This document shows, piece after piece, positions 25,622 to 34,981 of a stretch of DNA of 64,000 bases. Source of the stretch: Paenibacillus dauci (GTDB lineage: Bacteria; Bacillota; Bacilli; Paenibacillales; Paenibacillaceae); NCBI RefSeq assembly GCF_000971985.1, contig NZ_KQ040800.1:217-64216 (forward strand). The letters are read 5' to 3'. Numbering within the stretch: the stretch's first letter is position 1; the number at the start of each line of letters is the position of its first letter. The notes beneath the pieces were generated by a model that saw only the letters and a program-made list of their open reading frames with translations, was not told where the DNA came from and did not search any database. The position numbers and the translations under genes were made by a program.

Positions 25622-26560
25622 ATGGAGCTGCTTTATTTAAAAACTTTTTGTGCGCTTGTTCAGTGGGGGAATTATACGCGAACTGCCCTGGAACTGGATT
25701 ATGCCCAGTCCAGCATTACGAATCATATTCAGCGGCTCGAACAGCTCTATGGCGGTCAGCGTTTGCTGCAGCGGAGCGGCAATCAGGTGGTGCCAACAGA
25801 AGCGGGTCAGCGGTTGCTGCCCTATGCCCGGCAGATGCTGGAACTGCAGCAGCAGGCTAGAGAAGCAGTGACTGATCAGCATCCGGAGGTACCGGTGCTG
25901 ACAATTGGTACGATCGAATCACTGTCGCTTTATTACCTGCCGGAGCTGCTTGAAGCTTTTCGTCATCGTTATCCTGCCTACAAAGTCAAAATTGTTCTCG
26001 GGCAGGAAGCTGAGCTTATGGAGCAGGTCAGGCAGGGCAAGCTGGATCTGGCACTGATCCTTGATCAGCCCTTCACCCATACAGGCATCGAATGCATGCT
26101 GCTGTTCGAAGCACCGATGATGATCGTTATGCATCAGCAACATCCACTTGCTGGTTCAGCATCTCTCTCGGCGACGGCACTGGCAGAGCAGCCGCTGATT
26201 CTTACAGAAGAAGGATGCACGTACCGTGCCGGACTACTGGAGACGATGCAGCAGGCATCATTATCTGCAGATGTACGTTGGGAACTGAGCAGCATTGAAG
26301 CGATCAAACAAGCTGTGCACAAACAGTGGGGAATCGGATTTTTGCCTTCATTTACACTAAGGGAAGCAGATCGGCTGCAGGGAATAGCAGCTATCCCCTG
26401 GATCGAGCAGGGACGCCGATTGTATGGGCAACTTGTGTATTCCGGACAAGTGTCGGCAGGTGCCCGGGCATTTATGCAACTGGAACAGCTGTATTCACAT
26501 GCCGCTTCACCAGCTATTATGCATAGTGTGAGTACAAAGACGGATACAGCACGCCAATAA
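25622..26560 (+). CDS. LysR-family transcriptional regulator
   Basis: A 312-residue regulator. The N-terminal winged helix reads YLKTFCALVQWGNYTRTALELDYAQSSITNHIQRLE (about residues 5-40), followed by the linker helix and a periplasmic-binding-like effector domain starting VLTIGTIESLSLYYLPELLEAF (about 98). GGAGAAGG precedes ATG. It is divergent from the rhodanese gene, which is the classic arrangement in which a LysR protein controls its neighbour. Its effector is unknown. Confidence 0.93.
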   Translation: MELLYLKTFCALVQWGNYTRTALELDYAQSSITNHIQRLEQLYGGQRLLQRSGNQVVPTEAGQRLLPYARQMLELQQQAREAVTDQHPEVPVLTIGTIESLSLYYLPELLEAFRHRYPAYKVKIVLGQEAELMEQVRQGKLDLALILDQPFTHTGIECMLLFEAPMMIVMHQQHPLAGSASLSATALAEQPLILTEEGCTYRAGLLETMQQASLSADVRWELSSIEAIKQAVHKQWGIGFLPSFTLREADRLQGIAAIPWIEQGRRLYGQLVYSGQVSAGARAFMQLEQLYSHAASPAIMHSVSTKTDTARQ

Positions 26561-26694
26561 ATATTCATTTATTCCTATAAACTTAGTCTGGATTAACTTC
26601 ATTTTAATTTGGAAACAAGGTATACTATTGAAGAAAACGGGCAAGATAAGATATACTTTTCCCGCAAACCCTATATCGCTAAAGGAGTGTCATT

Positions 26695-27621
26695 ATGCCA
26701 CAAGTATTGGTTTTTGGTCATAAAAATCCGGATACGGATACAATCACATCCGCTATCGCCTATGCAGCACTGAAAAAAGAACTGGGTGTGGATGCGGAAG
26801 CTGTACGTCTGGGTGAAGTAAATGGAGAGACCCAGTATGCACTGGACTACTTCAAAGTAGCTGCTCCTCGTCTGGTAGAGAAAGTAAGCGAAGTGAAAGA
26901 AGTTATCCTCGTCGATCACAACGAGCGCCAGCAAAGTGCTGACGATATTGATCAGGTTACGGTTACCGAAGTTATCGATCATCACCGTATCGCCAACTTT
27001 GAGACAAGTGCTCCACTGTACTATCGCGCTGAGCCTGTAGGTTGCACCGCTACGATCCTTAACAAACTGTACAAGGAAAATGGTGTAACCATCACCAAGG
27101 AAATCGCTGGCCTGATGCTGTCTGCGATCATCTCCGATTCCCTGTTGTTCAAATCGCCTACCTGCACCGAACAGGATGTCGCTGCTGCGCGCGAACTGGC
27201 TGAAATCGCTGGTGTGGATGCCGAGAAATACGGTCTGGATATGCTCAAAGCCGGTGCGGATCTGAGCCAGAAAACTGTAGAACAGCTGATCTCCCTGGAT
27301 GCCAAAGAATTCCAAATGGGCGATGCCAAAGTGGAAATCGCACAGGTAAATACAGTAGACGTAAATGACGTACTGTCCCAGCAGGCTGCTCTGGAAACAG
27401 CAATCAATGCCGTTATCGAGAAAAAAGGTCTGGATCTGTTCCTGTTTGTCGTAACCGACATTCTGAACAACGATTCTGTAGGTCTGGCACTGGGTAAACG
27501 CACGGATGTAGTAGAAAAAGCATACAACGTATCCCTGGACAACCATACCGCACTGCTCAAAGGTGTTGTATCCCGTAAATCCCAGGTTGTTCCGGTTCTG
27601 ACCGATACATTTGCCCTGTAA
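26695..27621 (+). CDS. ppaC: manganese-dependent inorganic pyrophosphatase (class II)
   Basis: Hydrolyses pyrophosphate to drive biosynthetic reactions. A DHH-family enzyme of 308 residues with metal motifs HKNPDTDT (about 9-16), VDHNE and the signature VIDHHRI (about 95-101). The C-terminal DHHA2 domain ends [20 protein letters not shown] precedes ATG. It is a single-gene unit ending in a long hairpin terminator at 27696. Confidence 0.97.
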   Translation: MPQVLVFGHKNPDTDTITSAIAYAALKKELGVDAEAVRLGEVNGETQYALDYFKVAAPRLVEKVSEVKEVILVDHNERQQSADDIDQVTVTEVIDHHRIANFETSAPLYYRAEPVGCTATILNKLYKENGVTITKEIAGLMLSAIISDSLLFKSPTCTEQDVAAARELAEIAGVDAEKYGLDMLKAGADLSQKTVEQLISLDAKEFQMGDAKVEIAQVNTVDVNDVLSQQAALETAINAVIEKKGLDLFLFVVTDILNNDSVGLALGKRTDVVEKAYNVSLDNHTALLKGVVSRKSQVVPVLTDTFAL

Positions 27622-27695
27622 TCTACTTGGTAACTGGATCGGCAGTTGCTTCACCTGTTATTGAATACATAAGGTGACGCTATCGATCATATATG

Positions 27696-27784
27696 AAAAA
27701 GCTGCTCCGCCAGCGCAAGCCAAAGAATTCCCTCTGAGACATTCGGGATGGTTCTTTGACTTTCGCGGTGGAACAGCTTTTTTG
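27696..27784. terminator. long bidirectional terminator after ppaC
   Basis: AAAAAGCTGCTCC pairs with GGAACAGCTTTTTT at the ends, with further pairing inside (AAAGAATTCCC with GGGATGGTTCTTT). It separates ppaC from the convergent efflux operon. Confidence 0.87.
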
Positions 27785-27844
27785 TTGTGTGTTTATAGAA
27801 TGGTTAACTGGATATTAGAAGATGATGACTTATCCTGGCTCCTA

Positions 27845-29167
27845 TCAGCTGCGTGAAGGTTCGTGAGCCGGAGCAGGAGGTCCGCCTGGCAGTACATGCG
27901 GACCGGATGAGCTGGAAGTTCCCGGCATGCTGCCTGCTACAGAAGATCCGGATGGCGACGGAGGTGCACCAGATCCGGGTGGCCCACCTGCTCCCGGCGG
28001 CGGACCACCGGGGAAACCGCCAGCCGGTGCTGCTGTAGCCTGTTTGGCCAGCTTTTGCTTTTCCCAAAGGCCACGGGCAATGACGAGCATAGCCAGCACA
28101 CCAGTATATAGCATCATGGAGCCAAGCTCTGGCAGCATCTCGCTGAATGGAGCGCCGCGAAGACCGAGACTGCGCAGGAATTTGAACATCCATACAAATG
28201 GGAAAAAGTCACTGATCTGCAGCGCGAGTGGAGGGAACAGCGCTCTGGCCATCGTACCACCGGACAACACAAAAGCAGGCATGAAAATAAAGATCATGCG
28301 CGAGACCGCAATCCCCGGGTGTGCTGCTCCCCAGGCGATCAGAATATTGATACATACCGATCCAAATACATACAGCATGACCGGAATCATAAACAGAAAC
28401 GGACTGCCGACAAAGCGGGTATCATCAAACAGCTTCAATACACCCATCGCAAAAATCAGACCGGCCGTAGAAAACAGCAGATACGGTATAATCCGGAACA
28501 GCAGATTAAATGGATTCTGCAGCTCGCCTGCCAGACGATGCGATACACGCAGCCGGGCGACGATCGGCAGACTGTTAATATTCAACATCATAAACGAGAA
28601 CATGCAGACAAATGTCAGAATCGTCGTGTTCTGATAATTGCTGGTCGGATTGAACAATGATCGGACTTCAACCGCCAGATTACTTAGCGTCCCTTGCGCC
28701 TGAGTACTGCTCATTCCGGTTCGTGCCAGAGCCGGTACAGATAGCTGCATATTTTCCGTAGCGGTAATCTCTTGCATCGCTGTTCGGATAAAAGTAACCG
28801 ACTGGCTATTCGTATTATCCAGAATCAGCCCCAGCCGATTCGATATTGCCCGGTTGTGATTATCCTCCAGTCCCTTGGGCAAGGAGATCACTGCCAGATA
28901 CTGCTCGTGATAAAAGTATTCCTCCGGGTGCTCGGCATAAGATGCGACCTGAGCCACATGAATGTACTGGGACGAATCGATTTTCTGAATCAGTTGCCTG
29001 CTGTAAGCCGTATTGTCCTGATCGACCACTATGACGCGGGATTCGTTAATCTGACTGCTGGGCAGCAGCAGGGTATAAGCGAGTACCGCGACCAATGGAA
29101 ACATAATGGCAATAATCGGATACTTGGATTTGATCAGGTAGTTCCATTCATCAAGAAGTGATTTCAT
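27845..29167 (-). CDS. ABC-2-type membrane permease with Pro/Gly-rich C-terminal tail
   Basis: A 440-residue inner-membrane protein of the ABC-2/YhgE-like group: one N-terminal membrane segment (IIAIMFPLVAVLAYTLLL), an extracytoplasmic domain (about 35-190), then five or six segments. The last ~65 residues are low complexity (GGPPPGAGGPPGSG and similar), beyond the usual family end. Its start lies inside the end of the adaptor gene (17-base overlap; GAGGTG 7 bases before ATG). No ATPase gene is adjacent, so it either borrows one or works without it. It is repressed, presumably, by the upstream MarR protein. Confidence 0.85.
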   Translation of the reverse strand: MKSLLDEWNYLIKSKYPIIAIMFPLVAVLAYTLLLPSSQINESRVIVVDQDNTAYSRQLIQKIDSSQYIHVAQVASYAEHPEEYFYHEQYLAVISLPKGLEDNHNRAISNRLGLILDNTNSQSVTFIRTAMQEITATENMQLSVPALARTGMSSTQAQGTLSNLAVEVRSLFNPTSNYQNTTILTFVCMFSFMMLNINSLPIVARLRVSHRLAGELQNPFNLLFRIIPYLLFSTAGLIFAMGVLKLFDDTRFVGSPFLFMIPVMLYVFGSVCINILIAWGAAHPGIAVSRMIFIFMPAFVLSGGTMARALFPPLALQISDFFPFVWMFKFLRSLGLRGAPFSEMLPELGSMMLYTGVLAMLVIARGLWEKQKLAKQATAAPAGGFPGGPPPGAGGPPGSGAPPSPSGSSVAGSMPGTSSSSGPHVLPGGPPAPAHEPSRS

Positions 29168-30554
29168 CAGTATTCACCTCAGCGGTCATGCCCGGCAGCA
29201 GTGCACCGGTTTTTGGTACATAGATGCGAACCTGGAAGGTGGCGATATCCGCTTCCCCTTTTTCACGGGACATACGCAGGTTGGCAAATTGCGGTGCAGA
29301 AGTAATATAGCGTACCTTGCCCTGTATGTCCTGATTGGTAGCAGGAAGATGAACCGGTACCTGCTGATTGGCTTTGAACTTGCTTGCCTGATCTTCGCTC
29401 ACATAGAGATCAAAGTACATTTCATTAGTTTCGAGCGTAATCACAGGAGTGCCCTGAGCGATATTTTCACCGACTTTGGTACTGACTGCGGTGATTTTAC
29501 CATTTTGCGGAGCTTTGAGTATCAGGCGGGATTTTTTGAGCAAAAGGGTCTTGAGTTCAACTTGCTGTGCGGCTTTTTGCTGCTTCAGCAGTTTGACGGA
29601 TAACTCCTGGTCAGCCAGCTGTTGTCGGGTCTGAGCAACCGTATCGAGCTGGGTCGAAGAATTCTCGGCTGCGATCCGGGAAGCTTCGATCTCATCTTGT
29701 GCCTGGATGATGCTTACTGCAGCCTGACCGACCTGCTCGGTCGCCTGATTCGCCTGCTCGGAAGCCTGACGGGTACGTTCATTTGCCTGTTGGCGTTCTT
29801 CGGCGGTAGCGCCGTTTTTCATTTTGGTGAGTGCTTCCTTCTGCTGGCTAAGCTGGTTTTTGGCTAGTGTCAGCGCGTTGTCGGCGCTGTCCATTTCAGC
29901 CTTGCTGCTCAGACCGGCGTCGTATAGCTTTTTGGTGCGCTCATAGCTGGTCTGGACAGTCTGCAAGCTTTTGGTAGCAGATTGGACAGCGATCTGCTGC
30001 TGCAGCAGATCTTCTTTGCGGGAACCGTCATTGACTTGTTTCTCGGCGGCTGCAGCTTGGCGCTGGGCAGACTCAGCCTGACGGCGTGCCGCTGCAGCTT
30101 GACGCTGGGAAGCCTTGGATGTCTCCAGAGCGGCCTGACTTTTACTCTGATTCACCTGTGCCTGTGCAATTGCCAGTTGTGCCTGCTTTTCCTGAGTAGT
30201 GGCTTTGGCATAACCCAATTGGATCGATTGCTCCTGCTGCTGGATCTGGGTGTCAAACTGCTGAAGTTGCTTTTGCAACTGCTCGATCTGCAGATCTACA
30301 TCGGTGCCATCCAGTTTCATTAATACATCGCCTTTTTTGACGACTTTTTCTTCCTGGTAGGGAATGGTGGTCACTTTGCCGCCTACCTGTTCAAAAGATA
30401 CATGAACCGTATCCGAGCTCAAGGTAGCACTGCGGGAAGACTGGGATAGGGTAACCTGATCCTGACCCTTGGCCTGCAGCAGAAATCCGCCCCCCAGCAG
30501 ACAGGCGATAGAGATAACGGGAATAACAAGACTTGCGATTTGATTGCGATTCAT
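29151..30554 (-). CDS. HlyD/EmrA-family efflux adaptor
   Basis: A 467-residue membrane-fusion protein: an N-terminal membrane anchor (LVIPVISIACLLGGGFLL), a first lipoyl half (VVKKGDVLMKLDGTDVD, about 72-88), a very long Gln/Ala/Lys-rich coiled coil (about 90-340), a second lipoyl half (LKAPQNGKITAVSTKVGENI) and a beta barrel (YFDLYVSEDQASKF). GGAGAG precedes ATG. It forms an operon with the ABC-2 permease. A 14-base palindrome like that at the MarR promoter lies 156 bases upstream. Confidence 0.9.
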   Translation of the reverse strand: MNRNQIASLVIPVISIACLLGGGFLLQAKGQDQVTLSQSSRSATLSSDTVHVSFEQVGGKVTTIPYQEEKVVKKGDVLMKLDGTDVDLQIEQLQKQLQQFDTQIQQQEQSIQLGYAKATTQEKQAQLAIAQAQVNQSKSQAALETSKASQRQAAAARRQAESAQRQAAAAEKQVNDGSRKEDLLQQQIAVQSATKSLQTVQTSYERTKKLYDAGLSSKAEMDSADNALTLAKNQLSQQKEALTKMKNGATAEERQQANERTRQASEQANQATEQVGQAAVSIIQAQDEIEASRIAAENSSTQLDTVAQTRQQLADQELSVKLLKQQKAAQQVELKTLLLKKSRLILKAPQNGKITAVSTKVGENIAQGTPVITLETNEMYFDLYVSEDQASKFKANQQVPVHLPATNQDIQGKVRYITSAPQFANLRMSREKGEADIATFQVRIYVPKTGALLPGMTAEVNTDEITS

Positions 30555-30709
30555 GAATAGAACTCTCCTTGATCATTTGAATAAATACATAGCCAATCTT
30601 TGTTGTTTAACACGGGAAAAATGCAGTCCCAAAATTTCTCTTCCTGCCAATCAATAGAACAGAATCGAAATGGATACAGTTTAAATCCCGAATAGCTTTA
30701 AATTGTAAA

Positions 30710-30723
30710 GTAAGCCGGCTAAC
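30710..30723. promoter_or_regulatory. second MarR-type operator candidate, upstream of the efflux operon
   Basis: On the minus strand GTTAGC-CG-GCTTAC, a palindrome with one mismatched pair. It shares GTTAGC-NN-GCT-AC with the perfect palindrome at 31464-31477, and it lies between the MarR gene and the adaptor gene. Confidence 0.55.
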
Positions 30724-30766
30724 CATTAGGCGGATAAGGGCATAGTTATGCCCGGATGAATGGAGG

Positions 30767-31423
30767 TTATAGCTGTTCCGTTTCCGAAATGCCCTTCTGT
30801 ATTTTCTGCATCAGACTCAGTAGAACTTCACGCTCCTCCTCCGATAGATGACTCATCATATGAGAGGTACTTGTGAAGTGAAGTGGGAGCAATTCATTCA
30901 TTAATGCTGTGCCTTCATCGGTCAGATGAATAATACTCATTCGGCGATCGGTTGGGTGATCCTGGCGGGTAACCAGTCCATCACGTTCCATCCGCTCAAT
31001 AAGTCCGGTTACTGTAGCTTTGGTAATACCTGCCCGTTCCGCAAGTTCCGTCGCCAGTAGCCCGGTATCCTGATAACGATACAACAGAATCAACAGCGCG
31101 AACTTTCCGCTGGAAATGCCAAATTGCTCATATCGTTGCGTACTGACTTTGAAAATATTGGAGGAGGTTCTCATGAACAGCAGCATTGCTTCTGTTGCAG
31201 TAACATCAATTTCGGGAATACGCTCGGAGAACTTTTGAAGCATCTCGCGGGTAGGCAGATCACGCATATCAAAATCCATAGCTAATTCTTCCTCTTCAAA
31301 AAGATTCGCAGTCATCCCCATGTACAGATAAGTAATCTCCATGGCGGCATCGTCGCGTGTCCTATGATTATACAGGGAAATCGCTTCTGATGTCTCGGAG
31401 GATCGCCAATTGTCCTTGACCAA
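30767..31423 (-). CDS. MarR-family transcriptional regulator of the efflux operon
   Basis: A winged-helix repressor of 218 residues. The DNA-binding part reads LLATELAERAGITKATVTGLIERMERDGLVTRQDHPTDRR (about residues 125-165), with dimerisation helices on both sides. The N-terminal extension of about 60 residues is longer than usual. The start is a TTG at 31421-31423 with AAAGGAGG 7 bases upstream; an in-frame ATG at 31522 lacks a ribosome binding site and lies across the operator. It is 212 bases upstream of the adaptor gene in the same direction. Confidence 0.88.
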   Translation of the reverse strand: MVKDNWRSSETSEAISLYNHRTRDDAAMEITYLYMGMTANLFEEEELAMDFDMRDLPTREMLQKFSERIPEIDVTATEAMLLFMRTSSNIFKVSTQRYEQFGISSGKFALLILLYRYQDTGLLATELAERAGITKATVTGLIERMERDGLVTRQDHPTDRRMSIIHLTDEGTALMNELLPLHFTSTSHMMSHLSEEEREVLLSLMQKIQKGISETEQL

Positions 31424-31463
31424 TTTTGTTCCTCCTTTCTGATAAAGTGGGTTTGTTAAACTT

Positions 31464-31477
31464 GTTAGCGAGCTAAC
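31464..31477. promoter_or_regulatory. MarR operator candidate (autoregulation)
   Basis: GTTAGC-GA-GCTAAC is a perfect 6-2-6 palindrome, 41 bases upstream of the marR-type TTG start. It has the size and position of a MarR repressor site. Confidence 0.7.
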
Positions 31478-31675
31478 TACAATTGTAAAAACATCCATTG
31501 ATCCGTGTTTATCGGTCTTCACGTACTAGCCTGATTATGATAAGCCAGATTTTATATTTTTGCAATTTAAATTTTTGGCATCCAGTTAAGTACAAAAAGA
31601 AAGGAATGTACGAATTCGCGTTGCTTTGCCTTAATGACTGAGCTAAAATTTTAAGTTAAGACAGGGGGGAAGGTT

Positions 31676-32140
31676 ATGACTACATCCAGAACCAGATCGA
31701 TTGGACCGGCCCGCTTCAATACGGCAGTTCAGGCCTTGGCAGGGCTGGCCTGTAATGGGGGAACGGTATCGAGTTCAGTTATTGCTGCACAGGTTCAGTC
31801 ACATGCGACTTTTCTGCGCAGAATTCTGGCTACACTGGCAAGCCACGGAATCGTAGATACACGTGAAGGCAGAGACGGTGGCTATTCTTTGAAAATATCG
31901 GCAGATACATTGACACTGGCAGACATTTATCAGGCGATCCGCAATGAGGAAGTGCAGCAGGCATCGCCTGCAGAATGTATGGAAACAAGCAGTACCGAGA
32001 TTGGAAGTATCCTCAAAAATGTCATGATGGACGCAGAGCGACAAGCGATCGAATATCTCAAAAAGTATACGCTGTCCGATCTGCTCCACGAAGCCAATCA
32101 GAAAAAAATATCCAATATTGCCGAACTGCTGAATCATTAA
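31676..32140 (+). CDS. Rrf2-family transcriptional regulator
   Basis: A 154-residue winged-helix regulator. The Rrf2 core is ARFNTAVQALAGLACNG...VSSSVIAAQVQSHATFLRRILATLASHGIVDTREGRDGGYSL (about residues 12-80). Only one cysteine (in SPAECME, about residue 100) lies where iron-sulfur Rrf2 proteins carry three, so an Fe-S cluster is unlikely. GGGGGGAAGG precedes ATG. It is convergent with the BASS symporter gene. Confidence 0.9.
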   Translation: MTTSRTRSIGPARFNTAVQALAGLACNGGTVSSSVIAAQVQSHATFLRRILATLASHGIVDTREGRDGGYSLKISADTLTLADIYQAIRNEEVQQASPAECMETSSTEIGSILKNVMMDAERQAIEYLKKYTLSDLLHEANQKKISNIAELLNH

Positions 32141-32182
32141 AACGTAATCAGGGGAAAAGCAGCAGACCTTATTGGAGCAGCA

Positions 32183-32229
32183 GCAAGCCCGGTGGGCGAT
32201 GATCGATACATCGCTTACCGGGCTTGTTG
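32183..32229. terminator. terminator between Rrf2 and BASS genes
   Basis: GCAAGCCCGGT (32183-32193) pairs with ACCGGGCTTGT (32217-32227), with GGCGATG/CATCGCT inside. The T-tract is short, but the stem is long. Confidence 0.78.
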
Positions 32230-32261
32230 TCTGCTATAGATTATAAACGGTAAAGAATAGC

Positions 32262-33233
32262 TTATCCGTGTTTTGCAGAATCAACAGGAGTCGCATCCTG
32301 CTCTTCCTTGGCTGCCCTTCTGGCAAACCAGGTCGCGAGCAGGGAGCCGGAAATATTATGCCATACACTGAAAATCGCACTCGGTACAGCTGCCAGCGGA
32401 TTAAAATGAGCAGCAGCCAGACTGGCACCGAGTCCGGAGTTCTGCATACCGGTCTCAAATACAATCGCTTTGCGCTGAGCCGGGTTCATACGGATCAAGC
32501 GGGCAAACAGATAGCCAAGCAGATAACCAAGTCCATTATGCAGAATAACAACTGCAAAAATCAACAATCCGGATTCTACAATGTGGGGCTTGTTTAATCC
32601 CACTACAATCGCTACGATAAGAACAATCGCCAGTGTCGATACGGCAGGAAGCGCTACAGTAGCCGCTTCGGCCTGTCTGCGGAACAGCGCCTTGACGATA
32701 ACGCCAAGCACGATGGGTACGATTACGACCTTGAGGATATCGAGGATCAGACTGCCTGCACTGACATTCATCCATTGTCCCGCCAGCAGCGAGATCATCG
32801 CTGGTGTAGCAAGCGGTGCAATCAGCGTGGAGACCGATGCGATCGATACCCCCAGTGCTACATCGCCACGAGCCAGAAAAGTCATCACATTCGAAGCTGT
32901 ACCACTTGGGCAGCATCCTACCAGAATAACTCCCACGGCAATATCCGGCGGCAGATGCAGTGCTACTGCCAGTCCGTAGGCAAGCAGCGGCATAATCACA
33001 TAATGGCCGACAACGCCAAGTGCCACATCCAGCGGCCGGCGGAATACTTCACGAAAATCTGCCGAAGATAATGTCAGTCCCATTCCGAACATGACAACAC
33101 CGAGCAGCAGAGAAATTTGTCCTTTAAGCCCAATAAATAAGGTGGGCAGGAAAAAGCCGAGCAGGGCAAATAAAATGACCCACACGGAAAATGTATTACC
33201 GATAAACTTGCTGATTCTTGCAACTCCATTCAT
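32262..33233 (-). CDS. bile acid:sodium symporter (BASS) family transporter
   Basis: A 323-residue protein with about ten membrane segments. The family signatures are GCCPSGTASNVMTFLARGDVALGVSIASVSTLIAPLATP (about residues 107-145) and ETGMQNSGLGASLAAAHF (about 258-275), which form the crossing helices and sodium sites. Bacterial members carry small organic anions such as pantoate; the substrate here is not known. ATG is preceded by GAGGAGA. It is a single gene, convergent with the Rrf2 regulator. Confidence 0.93.
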   Translation of the reverse strand: MNGVARISKFIGNTFSVWVILFALLGFFLPTLFIGLKGQISLLLGVVMFGMGLTLSSADFREVFRRPLDVALGVVGHYVIMPLLAYGLAVALHLPPDIAVGVILVGCCPSGTASNVMTFLARGDVALGVSIASVSTLIAPLATPAMISLLAGQWMNVSAGSLILDILKVVIVPIVLGVIVKALFRRQAEAATVALPAVSTLAIVLIVAIVVGLNKPHIVESGLLIFAVVILHNGLGYLLGYLFARLIRMNPAQRKAIVFETGMQNSGLGASLAAAHFNPLAAVPSAIFSVWHNISGSLLATWFARRAAKEEQDATPVDSAKHG

Positions 33234-33457
33234 GGCTCATTCTCCTCTGTCATGTCTCTATGTAGTATGCTGTTTAAATAACAGTGTCCAAAATTTTACT
33301 ATAAAAAACCTTACATAGCTATTGTCCCGCATCTCAGAAAAATAAAGGTTTTTTATTATTTTGTTTGTTCATGATGCACAAATAGAAGCAGAAAGAATAC
33401 ATGATATAGACAAGATAGAATCTGTCTCTGTATTCCGAAGCAGAAATGGGGATAATA

Positions 33458-34063
33458 ATGACGGATATCAACGTACCTGTATACAATGTAGGCATATTTA
33501 TGTTCAATGAAGTGGAAGTGCTGGACTTTGCCGGCCCGTTCGAAGTATTTTCAATTTCGGTACGCAATGACCAGAGCAAGGCTTTTCGCGTATATACCGT
33601 ATCAGAGGACGGACAAATGATTTCCGCCCGTAATGGCATGCTGGTGCAGCCTGAATGCAGCTTTGCTACCCTTCCGCCAATCGATCTGCTGATTGTGCCC
33701 GGCGGATATGGGGCAGAAGAAATCGAGATTCACAAGCCGCAGGTAATGGAGTGGATTCGCAGTCATGCCGAGCAGCAGCGAGTCGTTGCTTCGATCTGCA
33801 CAGGTGCTCTGCTGCTGGCTGAAGCCGGTCTGTTAAATGGACTCTCTGCGACGACTCACTGGATGGATCTGGAGCGTCTGGAACGTGATTATCCACAGGT
33901 TCAGACCCGTTCCGGTATCAAATATGTAGATGAAGGCCAGATTCTGACTTCTGGTGGAATCTCGGCTGGCATTCACTTATCCCTGCACCTTGTCAGACGG
34001 TACATGGGGATGGAGACTGCCCAGCGAACCGCCAAGCGGATGGAATATGACTGGAATGAATAA
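33458..34063 (+). CDS. DJ-1/PfpI family protein
   Basis: A cytosolic protein of about 201 residues of the DJ-1/PfpI glutamine-amidotransferase-like fold. Its nucleophile elbow is ASICTGALLLAEAGLL (Cys at about 109), and the family glycine motif is LLIVPGGYGAEE. The C-terminal part (GGISAGIHLSLHLVRRYMG) resembles the AraC-type GATase-1 subgroup without a DNA-binding domain. Starts at 33446 or 33458 are possible; TGGGGAT lies 6 bases before the latter. Exact reaction is unknown (isonitrile hydratase-like or chaperone roles occur in the family). glpP follows 103 bases later. Confidence 0.87.
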   Translation: MTDINVPVYNVGIFMFNEVEVLDFAGPFEVFSISVRNDQSKAFRVYTVSEDGQMISARNGMLVQPECSFATLPPIDLLIVPGGYGAEEIEIHKPQVMEWIRSHAEQQRVVASICTGALLLAEAGLLNGLSATTHWMDLERLERDYPQVQTRSGIKYVDEGQILTSGGISAGIHLSLHLVRRYMGMETAQRTAKRMEYDWNE

Positions 34064-34166
34064 ATAGACAATCCTCCTCCATAATAGTAATAGTCAGCGG
34101 GTTGGTGCTGCTGTGGATGTCTTATGCAGATTATTGACCCGCTGTCAGCAGGATGAAATTCAGGAA

Positions 34167-34736
34167 ATGAGTGATTATACGATGTACGAAGGACAGGCTA
34201 TTTTACCGGCTGCCAAAAATATGAAGCAGTTCGAACAGCTACTGGACAGCTCTTATCAATATGGGGTGTTTCTCGATACCCATATTGCCCAGTTGAAAAG
34301 TATCTATAGAATGGCAGGCAGCCACAACAAAAAGATGTTTTTGCATGCAGATCTGGTGCATGGACTCAAAAATGACGAGTACGCAGCAGAATATCTTTGC
34401 CAGGAAATCAAGCCGTTTGGCATTATTTCGACCCGTGGCAATGTGATTATGAAAGCCAAACAAAAAGGCGTGCTGGCGATCCAGCGTATCTTTATGCTGG
34501 ACACGATTGCGCTGGAGAAAAGTTATGCCCTGCTGGAGAAAACGCAGCCCGACTATATAGAAGTGCTGCCTGGTGTCGTCCCTCATATGATTCGCGAGGT
34601 CGTCGAACGTGCAGGCATCCCTGTATTCGCGGGTGGTCTTATCCGTACGGTAGAAGATGTGGAGAATGCGCTGGCTGCCGGAGCAACAGCAGTGACTACC
34701 TCTAATTCGTATCTATTTAGCCAGTATCAGCGATGA
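34167..34736 (+). CDS. glpP: glycerol-3-phosphate-responsive antiterminator GlpP
   Basis: An RNA-binding regulator that, with glycerol-3-phosphate, prevents termination in the glp leaders. The sequence follows the B. subtilis protein closely: ILPAAKNMKQFE, HADLVHGLKNDEYAAEYLCQ, GIISTRGNVIMKAKQKG, DYIEVLPGVVPHMI and FAGGLIRTVEDVENALAAGATAVTTSN. The start is uncertain: ATG 34167 has AGGA two bases upstream and another AGGATG 12 bases upstream, ATG 34182 has none nearby, and a GTG at 34113 would add 18 residues not found in the family. Its probable targets are the glpF and glpD leaders in this window. Confidence 0.94.
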   Translation: MSDYTMYEGQAILPAAKNMKQFEQLLDSSYQYGVFLDTHIAQLKSIYRMAGSHNKKMFLHADLVHGLKNDEYAAEYLCQEIKPFGIISTRGNVIMKAKQKGVLAIQRIFMLDTIALEKSYALLEKTQPDYIEVLPGVVPHMIREVVERAGIPVFAGGLIRTVEDVENALAAGATAVTTSNSYLFSQYQR

Positions 34737-34779
34737 TGAAGATCACAGATTTGTATGAAGAACAAATGAAAAAATGATG

Positions 34780-34808
34780 TTGACACCGCTTACATGTTAC
34801 GATATGAT
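34780..34808 (+). promoter_or_regulatory. glpFK promoter with overlapping cre-like site
   Basis: TTGACA (34780-34785), a 17-base spacer and TATGAT (34803-34808). TGACACCGCTTACA (34781-34794) overlaps the -35; on the other strand it matches the CcpA cre consensus at 12 of 14 positions, suggesting glucose repression. Confidence 0.8.
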
Positions 34809-34812
34809 GAAC

Positions 34813-34896
34813 ACAAGTTAATACATGTGACGGAGAACCGGAGAGCCACGCAAAAGCCCTTGATACATCATGAGGGAGATTTGCGATGGCTCTTTT
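34813..34896 (+). promoter_or_regulatory. glpF leader with GlpP-type antiterminable terminator
   Basis: The transcript begins near ACAAGTTAATA (34813-34823), the same 11 bases found at the start of the glpD leader. The terminator stem GAGCCA-CGCAAA (34843-34854) pairs with TTTGCG-A-TGGCTC (34880-34892), with an inner CCCT/AGGG pair, and TTTT follows. GGAGAG-CCACG at the 5' side of the stem is shared with glpD (GGAGAGACCACG) and is the likely GlpP contact. Confidence 0.78.
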
Positions 34897-34981
34897 GCGT
34901 CTGCTCACGTTTATTACTATAAAACACATACGTAATGTAACCGGACAAAAACATTTTCCCAAATCGAATGGAGGTTATATG

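Noticed and set aside
34886-34978. Upstream in-frame ATG extending glpF by 31 codons
   Set aside because: It lies inside the leader terminator stem; GGAGG at 34970 fits the later ATG and the family N terminus.
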